A DNA stretch of 64,000 bases from positions 213,281-277,280 of the forward strand of contig QKWP01000241.1 of the NCBI GenBank assembly GCA_003550325.1. Reading direction: 5' to 3'. This DNA comes from Gigaspora rosea. Taxonomy: Eukaryota > Glomeromycota > Glomeromycetes > Diversisporales > Gigasporaceae. Both the position numbers and the translations under genes were made by a program. The first letter of the stretch is position 1; every line of letters starts with the position of its first letter. The notes under the pieces were generated by a model that was given only the letters and a program-made list of their open reading frames with translations, was not told where the DNA came from and did no database searches. Shown here piece by piece: positions 12,066 to 23,786 of the stretch.

Positions 12066-12452
12066 AAATAAAAGATTCTAATCTCGAATACAATTATTAT
12101 TGAGCACCTTTATAGGTTCAGTAATTCTAATTAACTAGTTTCCAAAACTGAGTCTAACAAATACGTGGGAAAAAAATAATACACTGCAACATAAAGATGT
12201 ACTACGCTTTACTTATATTATAATTGAGCACCGACAATAAAGCAAGCCATAACAGATAATGATTTAATCAAAATTTGATAAATTGCTCGAAATTTCTACA
12301 ATACTAATCGATTTGCTAATATATTGAGGAAATTTTTGTTTATAATCTATCTTGCTATTAAAAAATATTTAATATTCTAATCAACTAAAAATGTTTACTA
12401 ATCGACATGACAAAGATACTATCTTGGCTCAGTTATAGTGGGGTAGGAAGCA

Positions 12453-13683
12453 CTAATGATGCCTGACAAAATTATTTTTGCGATGACGAATGACGTTGTC
12501 ATGGTTTTGTCATGATGATACCTTGACAATTGACGAAACCCCTGATGATTGATGAAACCTATAACAAATTGACAACCTATGACGAATTGACGAAACCTAT
12601 GACGAATTGACAAAACCTACGACGTATTGACAAAACCTATGACGAATTGACAAAACCTATGACGAATTAACGAAACCTATGATGTATTGACGAAACCTTG
12701 ATAAAGCCTCTAACGATTGATGAAACATTGGCAATCGATTCAGCCAATAATTAAACAACAAGCTTCTATATAATGATCTTTAGATACACTAAACCTTAAA
12801 TTGTTTCAAAAAAATGATATTTCATTATAAGGTTTCATTGGCTTTTTCCTTTTTTCTTCTTTCGCACATTCAAATATATGTCGGGTTGATCCGGAATACT
12901 GGTAGTTATTTATGTCGGGTTGATCCGAAATACTGGTCGAGAATACCAGTAATCAGGAATAGTCAAAATTTGTGCATGTGTTTATTTTCATCAATTCCGG
13001 ATCAACTCGACTTAGATTCCGAACACATAAAAAAGGAAATTAAATTTTGTAAATAAACAAAGCGCGTAAAATAGAAGTTTATGGCAAGAGTGTTAGTATT
13101 GGAGACTACAACGATATATTGGTCTCATTATTTGTAAAATTTCATTTCCGTCATTTTTAATTAGTGCACCAAGGTCGATCTAAATATTGGTTTTCAAGTA
13201 TTTTCGCGTTTCTTCCTTCATAAATAAGTAAAATCATGATAATAATGCACTGGTTATCTTAGCAACCTATATTGATCCTCTATCGCTGTTATAAATTATG
13301 CATTATCGCTTAAACATCATTTTTTTAGCTCTTATCGTTATCGTTATTAAAACACTTCTTAACTTTTTATAAACGCGGTAATTAATTCTATTTTGTATAG
13401 AATATAACTCTTCAGGTTTCTTCATTGATTTCGTTAATTCGTAATAGGTTTCGTCAATTCGTCATAGGTTTCATCAATTCGTCATAGATTTCATCATTTC
13501 ATCATAGGTTTCATTATTTCGTCATAGGTTTCGTCATTTCGTCATTTGTTTCGTCAATTCGTCATAGGTTTCATCAATCGTCAGGGGTTTCGTCAATTGT
13601 CAATTCGTCAATCAGAAATTACTTAACAAATGGTTTCTCATTTGTCAATGACGTATATTTTATCATTCGTCAGGCATCATTAG
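12453..13683. mobile_element. 1.2 kb element whose inverted arms are minisatellites
   Basis: The left end CTAATGATGCCTGAC recurs inverted at 13669-13683. Next to each end lies an array of about 20 bp units: TGACGAATTGACGAAACCTA on the left (about 12535-12715) and its complement on the right (about 13420-13610). The unique centre of some 700 bp includes an 80-codon open frame (12814-13056) beginning with a hydrophobic segment, not supported as a gene. The centre also repeats TCGGGTTGATCCG twice within 50 bp. Confidence 0.65.
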
Positions 13684-13689
13684 GAGGCA

Positions 13690-15259
13690 CAGTAAAATTT
13701 TTGGGCTTGCCCCTCGAGGCATGCCTTAAACCAAGGCATACTTCACTTATCGTGCCTCGAGCATGCCTCTAGTATATAAATCACATGACAAGTTTGCTTA
13801 ATTTATATAATATTCAGAATTATTGTGCGAAATAAATATTTACAGTAAAATATACTATAAATATATGTAACCATATAAGTATTCGGAACCAGAAATAAAA
13901 TCAGAGCTTTATTCTTTATTTAAATTAAAAATTTATTAAATATATAATGTCATCAAGATACAGTATTTAACTTTAAGGTTGTTCAATTTAATTAGCCAAT
14001 TAATGCGCTGTTATTTTTTTGTGATCACATGATATGGGCATGTCGAGGACCCCGTGCCTCCTACCCTATATTATAGTAATATATCTGTGTCATGATATTC
14101 CTAATTTTATCTCTGCTATATAATCATCATTTTTCCAAATGATTAGTAAATTTGATTATATCTCCGATCGTCCTTGTATCTATTTTTATCCCTATTTTAT
14201 TTCTCTATACTATTTATAGATCTTTCTTTTTCTATCTATAGCTATCCGATTTCCTTCTATAGATATGTTTAATTACTATACCCGAATTTCATATTAATTA
14301 ATCTGTGACATGTGAAGTTGAATTGGTTCGATGCATGAACAATACTAAGCATCATTGAATCTTATATTTTCGCATATCTGATAGCCCAATGAAGAGTTAG
14401 AAAAGCAGATTTCGAGATTACTAATGTAAATAGTAATACGAAACTTTATTGGTATCGAAGGAATTAAAGATTAGTAATATCAGAAGATAGTTGGCCCGAG
14501 GGGGTGGGGAATTCTAAGTAATTCACATGTATATAAGCACAATGTGTTCGCTCTTCATGTATCTTTAGGTTTTGGTCTTTTGTTGATCCTTCTTACATAT
14601 AAAGTTATTCTTTATTGTTTATTAAACTTCGTGATTATATGCTTAGTGCAAAGTCTCGCTATAATATTTGTCTTTTATTTTTTTTCTTGTATTTCGAATC
14701 ATTATATTTATAAACCCGACCTTACGTATTTTAAATTCATTTACTATCCTGACCTACCTCAGTACTTGCAAAACTGATGCTTCCCAAATCGGATGGTAAC
14801 AACTGTAACCGATAGAGCTTTTGCGGCTATGATTGTTGATACTGAACAATTATCATCAACTACTGTGGGTAAAATTGTACACCTTTTAATTCAGTTTAAA
14901 TTGGAATTTTAGATGACCAACTATTGTGATTCTTAATCTTTAATCTAGTTCAAACAAAATTCTGGGTCGGGATACTTCGGAGTGCATCGGAATTATAGTC
15001 AGCTGGGTCAGAATTAATCAATTTTGCCCCTAGATCTTAAAAATTTTACTAATGAAATATCCATTAGTGATATGGGCTGACCTCAGCCCATTAGCCGGGC
15101 AGGCGGCGGGTCGGCCCTGGACCCATATCCCTGTAGTTCAGCCCAGCTGGGATATTTTTTAATTTTTTCACCTGATAGAATTTATTGTATAACTTATCAT
15201 TAATAATTAAATCATACTTGGAACATTCTCAAGTTAGTACTTGCAGTCAATAAGTATAA
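13690..15259. other. Intergenic, no gene supported
   Basis: AT-rich with isolated GC-richer patches, such as 13690-13770 (CTCGAGGCATGCC palindromic motif) and 15070-15150. A hydrophobic 77-codon open frame at 14544-14777 has biased composition and no recognised domain, so it is left out. Nothing else is seen. Confidence 0.4.
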
Positions 15260-15406
15260 GATATTGGTTATGCATTGACAAATAACGTGAAATTTGTTCA
15301 ACTGGGCAAATGATTGGCTGACACGTGCCGCTTCGCAGCACGTGACAGTCAATCATTTGCCCAGTTGTACAAATTTTACGTTATTTATCAACGCATAACC
15401 AATATC
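15260..15406. mobile_element. 147 bp hairpin MITE
   Basis: Two arms of about 69 bp, from GATATTGGTTATGC to its complement GCATAACCAATATC, flank a loop of about 9 bases. The inner stem includes CAACTGGGCAAATGATTG and GCACGTG. The only mismatches seen are a few single bases. No coding capacity. Confidence 0.7.
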
Positions 15407-15818
15407 GATATTATCGTGCAACTATGATCATGGCGTAGTAGACATGTGACCTCATACATCATCAAAACAATAAATAGATTAGATAATTGATCTAAAAAAA
15501 ATTTTTTTCAAATCGTTTTGAATGATTTTTCTCTTTCGCACTTATTTGTGCATTTGCTTTTCTTCCTTTTAAAGTTCTACGTTTAGTTCTGAGTTTTACA
15601 TATTTTAAAGGTTCAAATCATTTGAAAAACTTTTTTTTTTACGTTTCATTAATTCTGAATAAGGTTGTGCATAAGTTTTGGTGGCTTCATCTTTAACCAT
15701 TCAAAGTCTCATCTTGCACAGGGGCTTACAATTTTTTTAATTTCTTTGCTTTTCGCCACATAAAATATTAAAGAGAAGTTTATGGTCAGTTTGTAATTAA
15801 AAAAAAAAAAATTCCAAA

Positions 15819-17483
15819 ATGCCGAAATCAACAAAAAAAACTTCCTATACTAGTTTAGTAAAAAAAGTTTCACGTACTAGTGCCCCAAAGGTTTGTACAT
15901 TTTTTTTCTTTGAAATAGTTATTTAACGTATTTAACATGAAGTTTGAACTAAATATTTGAATTTACAGGCGTTTAAGTATGTTGAGCCTTCGGTGGATGA
16001 GTTAAAAGCAATTCACGAAAGTTTAAAAGTGCAGGCAACACATAAGGCTACGCAAGTATGGGTGAAGGTCTTGGAGAAATTCCGTTCAGATGTAGGCTAT
16101 GAAGGGAAAATCGAGGATATTTGTTCAAAAAAGGTTTTAGAAGACCAATTATGCAAATTTGTATGTGCGATGAAACGTAGAGATGGTAAAGAATACCATG
16201 CATCATCTGTAAGAAATTGCTTGGCTGCCATTTGGCATCATCTAAATGAAAATTCAGCTTTAGAGAAACCGGTGGACATCTTAAATCTGAAAGTTTTTTT
16301 GACCTAAGCACTGTCGTGAATGAAAAATTGAAAACACTATCCCTAGCAGGCTTGGGTGAACGTAATAGTGCCGATGGTCTGACAATAACTGAGGTTGAAC
16401 AGATATTAGCACACCCAACAATGCAACGTAACTCACCTGAAGGATTATTGCGTCGTGTATTTTTTTACAATGCTATATTATTAGCTCTGCGTGGTGGCGA
16501 ACATCAAGACCTTAAAATCAGTAATTTTGTAAAAAGGTTTGATGGCAGTTTAGATGTTAAGTTGTATAGGTCGAAAACAAATCAGAGGGGATTGAATGAT
16601 CGTGATGGACAAGCTGAAACGATTAGTTTACCTAACAATAAGCATATTATTGATGATTATGAGTTTTTTTTTACAAAACAATCTGCAACAGCTGTTTCTA
16701 ATTTTTATTTAAAACTGTGTACACCAAACGAGTGTGAGAATTTTTGAATTTCGATTGTAATTAATCAAATGTAATGTTTAAATTTATTGCTTACTAAAAA
16801 ACTTTTTTATTATAGTGGATTTTAGTGGAAAATGGTTCTATACACGTGCACTGCCTGAACATACGTTGAAAAGCTACTTTCAGCTTATTTGCGAAATGAC
16901 AAACATTGAAATTGGCAATAGAAATATCTCTAACCATTCAGGCCGAAAAATGTCTGTACAAGTATTAAAAGGGTTGGGATTTTCTAACTCAGTTGTAATG
17001 TCTATTACACGCCATAAAATGCAACAGGGTCTAGCATCTTATAAGCGTCCCAAGATGGTAATGCAACAACAAGGTTTGAGCGGATTCTTCAATGCATTAT
17101 CAAATGTTACCTGTTCACAACCTGAATCAGTTGAAACTGATCAAGGTACATCTAACCAAGCCACAACACCTAAAGGAATATATGGTGATTTTACATTAGC
17201 AAGTGATTACGTGACATTTGATACAGATATGCTCAATGATGATTTAACAACAAATAACAACTTACCCAAGTCTCCACGAAGTGCATTAAGCAATCTTGAT
17301 CAAAACGTACAAAAGGAAAGCATCTCAAATTCGGGAAGCGAAAGCTTAGAGCCAAAGCAAATACAAGATCAAATTAGTGGAGAACTTGGAAGTCAAAAGC
17401 AGCAAATGGATAAGGAAGCACTTGATAAATTTCTTACCGGGAACGTGTTCCATAACTGCACTTTTAATTTCAGTGCTCTATAA
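15819..17483 (+). pseudogene. Crypton-type tyrosine recombinase (DUF3504-like), one frameshift
   Basis: Three exons are inferred: 15819-15890, intron 15891-15968 (GTTTGT..ACAG), 15969-16733, intron 16734-16815 (GTGAGA..ATAG), 16816-17483. The joined reading would be about 500 residues. Exon 1 is short and basic (MPKSTKKTSYTSL). Exon 2 has an N-terminal SAM-like region and the arginine of LALRGGEH. Exon 3 has the box HSGR (16935-16946), TRHK near 17010, and a tyrosine in ASYKRP (codon 17040-17042). Together these match the R, HxxR, H, Y set of tyrosine recombinases. The last 17 residues contain GNVFHNCTFNF, like tails I recall in fungal DUF3504 proteins. A run of seven T at 16294-16300 is one base short of frame, leading to TAA at 16305-16307. 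Such enzymes cut and join DNA through a phosphotyrosine link. Element ends were not found. Confidence 0.8.
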
Positions 17484-17594
17484 ATAAAAGTAATTATTAA
17501 TACGTATTGAAATGTAAAAAAATTAATAATGACATTTACGTAGCTTAATTCAATTTGCAACTATAAATTGTTTTATGTGAATATGTACGCATTT

Positions 17595-17736
17595 AGTAAA
17601 TATTTCAGTTGAATATTTGTGCATTTACCGAATATCAGCTTGTGTAATATTTCATGTATAAAAATAGTAAATATTTCAGTTGAATATTTGTGCATTTACC
17701 GAATATCGGCTTGTGTAACATTTCATGCATAAAAAT
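17595..17736 (+). repeat. Two tandem copies of a 71 bp unit
   Basis: AGTAAATATTTCAGTTGAAT begins each copy, at 17595 and 17666. The copies differ at a few C/T and A/G positions. The pair lies just downstream of the recombinase stop and might mark its 3' flank or element end. Confidence 0.8.
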
Positions 17737-17899
17737 ATTATGGCAAAAAAAGCCATGATCATATGAGTTTGCATGATAATAATCTATACAACCAAAATCG
17801 AATTGTCAACTTTTCTAGTCATTATTTATTTTTTTTGATTTTTATAACTCCCTACGGAGATGCTCAGTTGTATACTTTATTTTTAAGGACAATGTTAGT

Positions 17900-18450
17900 T
17901 AATGGGCCTCCCTAATTAGCAAGGTCCCCTACATATTTATGTACTACATGTTATATCCTAGTCTATTATCCCAACTGTGTTTAACTGACTGACCCATTTA
18001 CTACTGGGGGATTAACTGGAACAGTTCAATTATTCTTTCGTACCCAACCAGAAGCACCCGGCTAGACTTCGGCTTCCAATCCATTTTGATTTTTCTAGAA
18101 GTTTTTCTTCTCTGAAGAAAGCATAGAAACCTCATTAGAGCAGACTACTCTACTACTGTCTGATACATCCTGAAAAGGTTGTCCTTCCATTTCGGGCAAT
18201 ATCCGGTTGTCCTATTTACTACTGGAGGATTTAACCGGAACTGATCAAGTTATTACTTCTTTTAATGACAACCTGACACTAATGCATATGTGGCTGAGCT
18301 GTTAAACATGGTCCTAGCAACCTGGTTCAGGTTACCTGTCCCATGACCTTGTGTAGTTAGAACTGTTTTCTGTAGGACTTAAACTGGTGACCTTGTGTTT
18401 AAATTAGCAGATGTCCTGGGAGTACAATCACTACACTATTGACCCACAGG
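17900..18450 (-). mobile_element. Possible tRNA-derived SINE
   Basis: On the minus strand, starting near 18450, a tRNA-like head reads GTCAATAGTGTAGTGATTG (A-box-like) and, about 40 bases on, CCAGTTTAAGTCCTACAG (B-box-like). This spacing fits an internal RNA polymerase III promoter. A non-coding body of some 450 bp follows, with GGTTCAGG and CCGGTT motifs. The 3' boundary is a guess, and no A-tail or target duplication was confirmed. It could instead be another non-coding repeat. Confidence 0.35.
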
Positions 18451-18459
18451 ACTAGTTGT

Positions 18460-19580
18460 TATTTATAATTCAACTAGTTAATTAAGAGTTCTGATTGCAT
18501 GTCCTTTTTACTGATTAAAGCACTGATTATTGATTATAAGTTAGTAACTATTGTTATATATTATCACTTTTATTTCCAACTATGAGAAAATAGCCCAGTA
18601 TATTACTAGCTATAAAAGGACACATCGGGTCCTTCTACTTGTTCACAAATATAGTAGATCCTCTATATATGGGATTTTTGCTAGGAAAATGACCCTCCGA
18701 TTTTATATAGATTTGATAAACAAAATAAAATATGTCAGCTATCCGATATCTTACTTGTATGAACTTTTTTTTATTCTGTAGAGATTAGTGATCTCTACGA
18801 AATAAAAAAAATTTTGTTTAAATTTGACTATTAGATCATTGGTAAATTTGAATTTTATTTATAAACTCGGAGGATCATTTTCTAGCAAACATTCTATATA
18901 TGCATCATATGCACTCTTCTTACTATTTGTAATTTATATTACATTATATTGTATATGTGTTTATGATGTGTTGATCATTATATCAATCAATTAACTAAAG
19001 TTCTAATATTATCTCATAGTGTGATTTGTTTAGAAATCAAAATATTGCATATTGAGAAAATCAAATTATAAGCCTATTTGCATTCTTGTTTGACTGAAAA
19101 GATTTTTTACAATATGATCAGCTCAGATGACCGGGCTGATTAATTTTAGTAGCTGGGTCAGCCTAAGAATTTGATATCAGCCTGTATCATTATTATCCTT
19201 TCATTAAGTAAAAAATGCCTAGCTGATAATTTTGCTATAGAACCTGTTAATAACTAGGGCTAAACGCTAACCTAGATCTGATGCATCTGGCCCAGAAATT
19301 TGTGACCCTTATTAACCTGCGAGTACCCTCAGAAATCAAGGCTAACAAAACAACTATCAACAGGGAGTTACGTGAGCACAGAGACACAAATGTGTAGTAG
19401 TTTATCATAGCTGTTAGCATATAGACAAACGAGAGGGTTTATATTTAGTGTGATTTAGCAATTCGAAAGAGTGTGTGATGTAATTTTAGAATCAATTGGA
19501 GAGTGTTCTTTATTAATATAATTATAAGATCATGGCAAACTGTAAACATGCTACAAAGTGGAGCAAATATCACCTATATA
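18460..19580. other. AT-rich gap, no gene supported
   Basis: A 76-codon open frame (18551-18781) has AT-driven composition and no domain. 18685-18790 and 18840-18890 share inverted motifs (GACCCTCCGA and CGGAGGATCATT), possibly a small fold-back. Nothing else can be supported. Confidence 0.4.
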
Positions 19581-19582
19581 TA

Positions 19583-19897
19583 TACCGTATATGTTTGAAA
19601 ATAAGCTACTACCTAAAATAAGCTACTCCCTGATTTTTTTTTAAAAATCTTAAAAAATTTATTAGCAGTTGCTACATATAAATCTTTTTTTTACTAAGTA
19701 AATTTCAAAAGCTCAATTAAGTAAAGTTGTTTAGCACATCAAAATGCACCTATAGTAAAAATTTAGTAATATTTGTACAACTTTTTATTAGTACATTATT
19801 CAATTTTTTCAAACAAATCAATATTTCGAAAATAAGTACTTTACAATTTTTTGTGTAATTTTTTGGCCAAAAAAGGTAGCTTAATTTCAGATACATA
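19583..19897. repeat. GAAAATAAGCTAC terminal-repeat family, copy 1
   Basis: Starts TACCGTATATGTTTGAAAAT and ends near GGTAGCTTAATTTCAGATAC, an imperfect inverted pair. The interior matches 59521-59812 closely (AGCAGTTGCTACATATAAA, CAATTAAGTAAAGTTGTTT, CAACTTTTTATTAGTAC). A further piece of the family lies at about 55110-55262. Non-coding. Confidence 0.65.
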
Positions 19898-19899
19898 TA

Positions 19900-20820
19900 G
19901 TACTAAAATATCTATTAATATAAGATATAGCATTTCTGCCATAAATGATCGATCTATCATTTATACCAGTTCTTCTATAAATAATCAACTATCATGTATG
20001 CCAGTTCTTCCTAATCCACCCATTTATGGCAGCAATGCAAGATATGGCAGGAATAGCAGATCTGATATTTCGAGTGCAGCAACCTTATGATCTACGAATT
20101 CAATAGGGCCCAGATTAGGGCTAATACACTTCTGTAAAATTCAGTTCAATCAATGGTCATATCACAGTATCAACTAGTTAAGCAAGCAAAATACCCACAA
20201 CATAACCTTCACAGGCACGTGTCATGTGATACCAGCAATTCTTAATTTGGATTTACTATTGCCAAGGAATACCTTAAATAGTAAATTATAAGAATAAGGC
20301 AAACAAATAATTAGAATAACTAAAATAACTATAACAATTGGAGTAACTAGAATACTTAAATAAGGATAATTTGAATTATATATGTAAAAACAGATCAATT
20401 TAATTATAAGTAAGGCCAGACCAAGTTGATTATGTATTTTATATTACCCCCTCTCATAGTAAAAATATTTTGATAAATATACATAGAGCTACGGGACATT
20501 TCAGAAAATTTTTATATAGTCATAAAACAATTTAAAAATTTTTTTTTAAAATTTTACTATGTGAACTACCTTTATCCCTCCTGAAGTAGAGGAGGGTAAT
20601 GTAAAACACATAATCAACTTGGTCTGGTCAAAGCCCTTTTACTCTTTACTTTAATTATAATCATTGTAAATTGTTTAAAAACTAGTCAATTTAGTATAGA
20701 AATTTCAAGCAGTATTATCTAGAGATAGGTTTTATTTGTGCACATTAATATACATTCATGCTGTTATAGAACAGGTTTCTAAATTCTAAACGCTAGAATA
20801 TTCTAAGTGTTTCTATTATT
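19900..20820. other. AT-rich gap, no gene seen
   Basis: No supported frame. Motifs GACCAAGTTGATTATG at about 20420 and CATAATCAACTTGGTC near 20610 are inverted copies about 180 bp apart, so a small inverted-repeat element from about 20405 to 20640 is likely. The remainder is featureless. Confidence 0.4.
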
Positions 20821-20825
20821 GTATA

Positions 20826-20946
20826 GTTTTATTACTTTATTACTTTATTACTTTATTACATTATTACTTTATTACTTTATTACTTTACTACTTTATTACT
20901 TTATTACATTATTACTTTATTATATTACTACTTTATTGTTTTATTG
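20826..20946 (+). repeat. TTTTATTAC simple tandem repeat
   Basis: About 13 units of 8-9 bp (TTTATTAC with TTACATTA and TTTATTG variants). The array resumes at 21672-21735 on the far side of the 725 bp element, so that element was inserted into the array. Confidence 0.85.
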
Positions 20947-21671
20947 TAGGGATGTTAAGTGGTTCATTCAGTTCAGTTCCGGTCCAGTTCCATAAAGTTC
21001 AAAGAAAAAAAATGAACTGAACTAAAGTTTATAAACTTCAGTTCAATTTTAAAGTTTAAACTTGAGTTCATAAACTTAAAGTGTGAACTTGAGGTTAACT
21101 TTGAAGTTCAAACTCTAGTTCATAAACCTAAGTTCACTAGAGCTATTACCCAGTAAGAAAATAATTATCCAGGCAGGTCAGACCTGCCTGGATAATTATT
21201 TTTCTACTTAGTCACGATAAATGTTAGATTTATAGTTAGATGAAACCTCGAAGTTTCACACTAACAAATACGTAAGTACTAACAAATTAAGATTGCATCA
21301 TAACTTGCTATACAATAGAATCATATGACTTTGCTATAACTTTTGGTTGACAAAATGTCTTTCTAAGCATGCATAATATGTATATACGTACTTTCATACA
21401 AAGATTCAACATGCCGTATCAGTATTACAATTATATTTAATTACTAATAATTTCTTTATTATACATATTACAATTTTGTTATAACCGGGTTCATATAAGC
21501 TGAGTTTTCAAACCAGTTTTATAAGCTAAGTTTATAAACTGGGTTTATAAATCAGGTTTATAAACTAGATTATAAAACTGGTTCAAGAACTGTCGTCAAT
21601 TTATCTTTGAATGAACGGCTAAAAAGAGTAGTTTGAACCAGGTTCAGACCCGGTTCATTTGAACGACCCTA
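20947..21671. mobile_element. 725 bp TIR element, TAGGG...CCCTA, 8 bp target duplication
   Basis: Begins TAGGGATGTTAAGTGGTTCA and ends TGAACGACCCTA. It is flanked by TTTTATTG on both sides (20939-20946 and 21672-21679), although the surrounding array contains this word anyway. The interior has many GTTCA/TGAAC motifs and a compact hairpin at about 21157-21208 (ATTATCCAGGCAGGTC paired with its complement). Length and ends resemble 53374-54095. The 8 bp duplication suggests a hAT-like non-autonomous element. Confidence 0.65.
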
Positions 21672-22011
21672 TTTTATTGTTTTATTGTTTTATTACTTTA
21701 TTATTTTATTACTTTATTGTTTTATTACTTTTTAAAAGATATATAAACCCTAGCTTTCTGACCTTCTACCCACAAGCTTTTTAGCTTAGACTCAGACTTC
21801 CCTCCTTTTCTCTCTAACACTCAAAATAATCGTATTTCTTAAATATTATTGTTTAAATAAATAAAATATATCTTTGCCAAATAAATATACTCTTGTTAAT
21901 TAATAAATATAAACTGAGCCGCTCTAGTGAAGTAATATTCCACTTCCACACCACTTTATATCTTCTCTGACCCTTATAAGATCCCTGTCACTATGTGCTG
22001 TGTTACAAGTA

Positions 22012-23390
22012 CACTCCTCTGACATTGATCACCGGAATTTTGTAATTACAAAATGACAATTATTTTTTTTACAGGTTTTTACAACTGCAATTTATCGACA
22101 CCCACTTAATAATCCAGGTTGATTTTTTTATTTAATAGTTATAATAATAAATTTTTATTTACAATTATTAATACCGCGTCGGGTATCCTTTAGCATCAAT
22201 TACAGCACGAACACGACGAGGCATGCTTTCAACAAGATTTTTAAAAATCGAACCATCAATCTTAAACCACTCCTCCTGCAGGAATCTGAATAGTTCTGAC
22301 TCACTGCTTGGCAGAGGATTATGCTTACAAATTCAGCACTCCAATTCATCCCAAAGATGTTCGATAGGATTGAGATCGGGGCTCGTTGCAGGCCAAGGAA
22401 GTTCGTCAATATCATTTTCTTCAAGCCAATCCATGGTGAAAGTTGAAGTGTGGATTGTCGCATTGTCGCTTTGGAATAGATAGTTTTTTTCTCCAACAAT
22501 GCTATCTAGACCGCCTAAAAAAGGTACCAAACAATCTTGAAGAACCTCAGTATAGTCCTGCGAATTCATATTACCAAAAACCTGAACCAAAGGTCCAGGA
22601 CCATAGTAACTAAAGCAATCCCAAACCATTATTTCCCTTCTTTCTGACCTAAACGTAGGAACCAAACAATCTATATCATATTTTTCTTTTGGTTTCCTCC
22701 AAACATATGTACGACCATCCCCTCCAAACACTTCAAACCGTGATTCGTCACTCCAAACAACATTTTTCCACCTCCTATTCCAGTGTTCTCGATCTTCAGC
22801 CTACTTCAAACGAAGCTTGATATTGTCTTCATTTATGAATGGTTTTCTCTTTCCAACCTGCCAAAAAACCTTCTTCATGAAGGTGACATTGTACGGTACG
22901 TGTAGACACCTCGACGGAGGTTGATTCCACAAAATTATTTGTCAAAACGTTCAAACCAGCCTTTCTATCACTTTTCAAAAGGCGTATAATGTGGCGGGTA
23001 CCACATTCAGTTATTTTAGGTGCCACCCCGTGGCGAGGAAAAGGTTTTATCTCTCCATTTTTTTTGTAATAGTTAACTATGTCATAGACAGTACTCTTCG
23101 GTAAATTTAAGGTTTGTACGATATTTGCCGGCCTCACACCGTTTTGCCAAGCACCAACAATTTGAGCCCGTTTTTCCTCGGTTAGTTGCTTCCTTTGTTT
23201 TATGATAATAAAAAAATATTCAAAAAAAAATTAATATAGTCAAACAGAATGACGTCTAGTGTAACTGTAAAAAAAAATTTATGTATTAATACTAAGAGGT
23301 ATGTTTCACAAAAAATTATTGTGCAACATGAGTCATAATTATCGATCATCTAAAATTTTGAAAATTCCAGTGATCAATGTTAGAGGAGTG
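22012..23390 (-). mobile_element. Tc1/mariner-type transposon, complete ends
   Basis: Terminal inverted repeats start CACTCCTCTGACATTGATCA on the left and match the complement of TGATCAATGTTAGAGGAGTG on the right, with two or so mismatches over 30 bases. TA dinucleotides at 22010-22011 and 23391-23392 are the expected target duplication. The 1379 bp length fits the family. The only cargo is a broken transposase on the minus strand. Confidence 0.9.
22168..23203 (-). pseudogene. Tc1-like DDE transposase, dead
   Basis: This would catalyse cut-and-paste movement of the surrounding element. The N-terminal half has helix-turn-helix character (LTEEKRAQIVGAWQNGV, then NLPKSTVYDIVNYY). Next come WSDESRFEVFGGD with the first aspartate, MVWDCFSYYG, and QSDNATIHTS with the second. 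The block WPATSPDLNPIEHLW carries the third acidic position, and the C-terminus is GYPTRY. Lesions: no ATG at the expected start, a frameshift near 22850, TAG at 22801-22803, and TGA at 22333-22335 where relatives have arginine, so CGA to TGA is likely. The product is close to the usual 340 residues if read through. It cannot be active as written. Confidence 0.85.
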
Positions 23391-23399
23391 TACTATATT

Positions 23400-23786
23400 G
23401 AAGGCTATAGTCGCTTGTAACAATGCACATATTTTATAATTATGCATAATTTATTCTATCTAAATTATATACAGTAGAAAAATTAATGCATATATGGGCC
23501 CTCAAAAATAGAAACAGACATGATCCCACATGGCATTTTCATGTAAATCAACAACCAGAGCTGCGAAATTTGTTTATATATATTAGCCTGAAGAAGTCAA
23601 AAATGTAAAAACATAAAATAACAGTTTAAACCTATCTTGGGTAGTTCTTGGGCCATTAATAAACAATATTAGAAAGCAATTTTATCTATAGATTAGTCCT
23701 AACCTTAACCTAATCCTAATGCTAAACAGGCTCTGACATGAAATTTAACTAAAATTTCAAAAATCACATAGGTATATGGCTTTAGC
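23400..23786. other. Intergenic between Tc1 element and nest
   Basis: AT-rich. 23695-23725 has a CCTAACCTTAACCTAATCC run that is only loosely telomere-like. No gene or site is supported. Confidence 0.4.

Noticed and set aside
12814..13056. 80-codon frame with a hydrophobic start, possible secreted peptide
   Set aside because: Lies inside a fold-back element, contains two copies of a DNA-level repeat, and has no homologue I recognise.
14544..14777. 77-codon hydrophobic plus-strand frame
   Set aside because: AT-driven composition, no family resemblance, no neighbouring exons.
20826..20945. Repeated TTATTACTT units resembling an array
   Set aside because: Simple 8-9 bp tandem repeat without spacers. 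Not a CRISPR array, and the organism is a eukaryote.
22223..22483. Plus-strand frame across the Tc1 transposase
   Set aside because: Shadow of the minus-strand transposase, which has clear family motifs.
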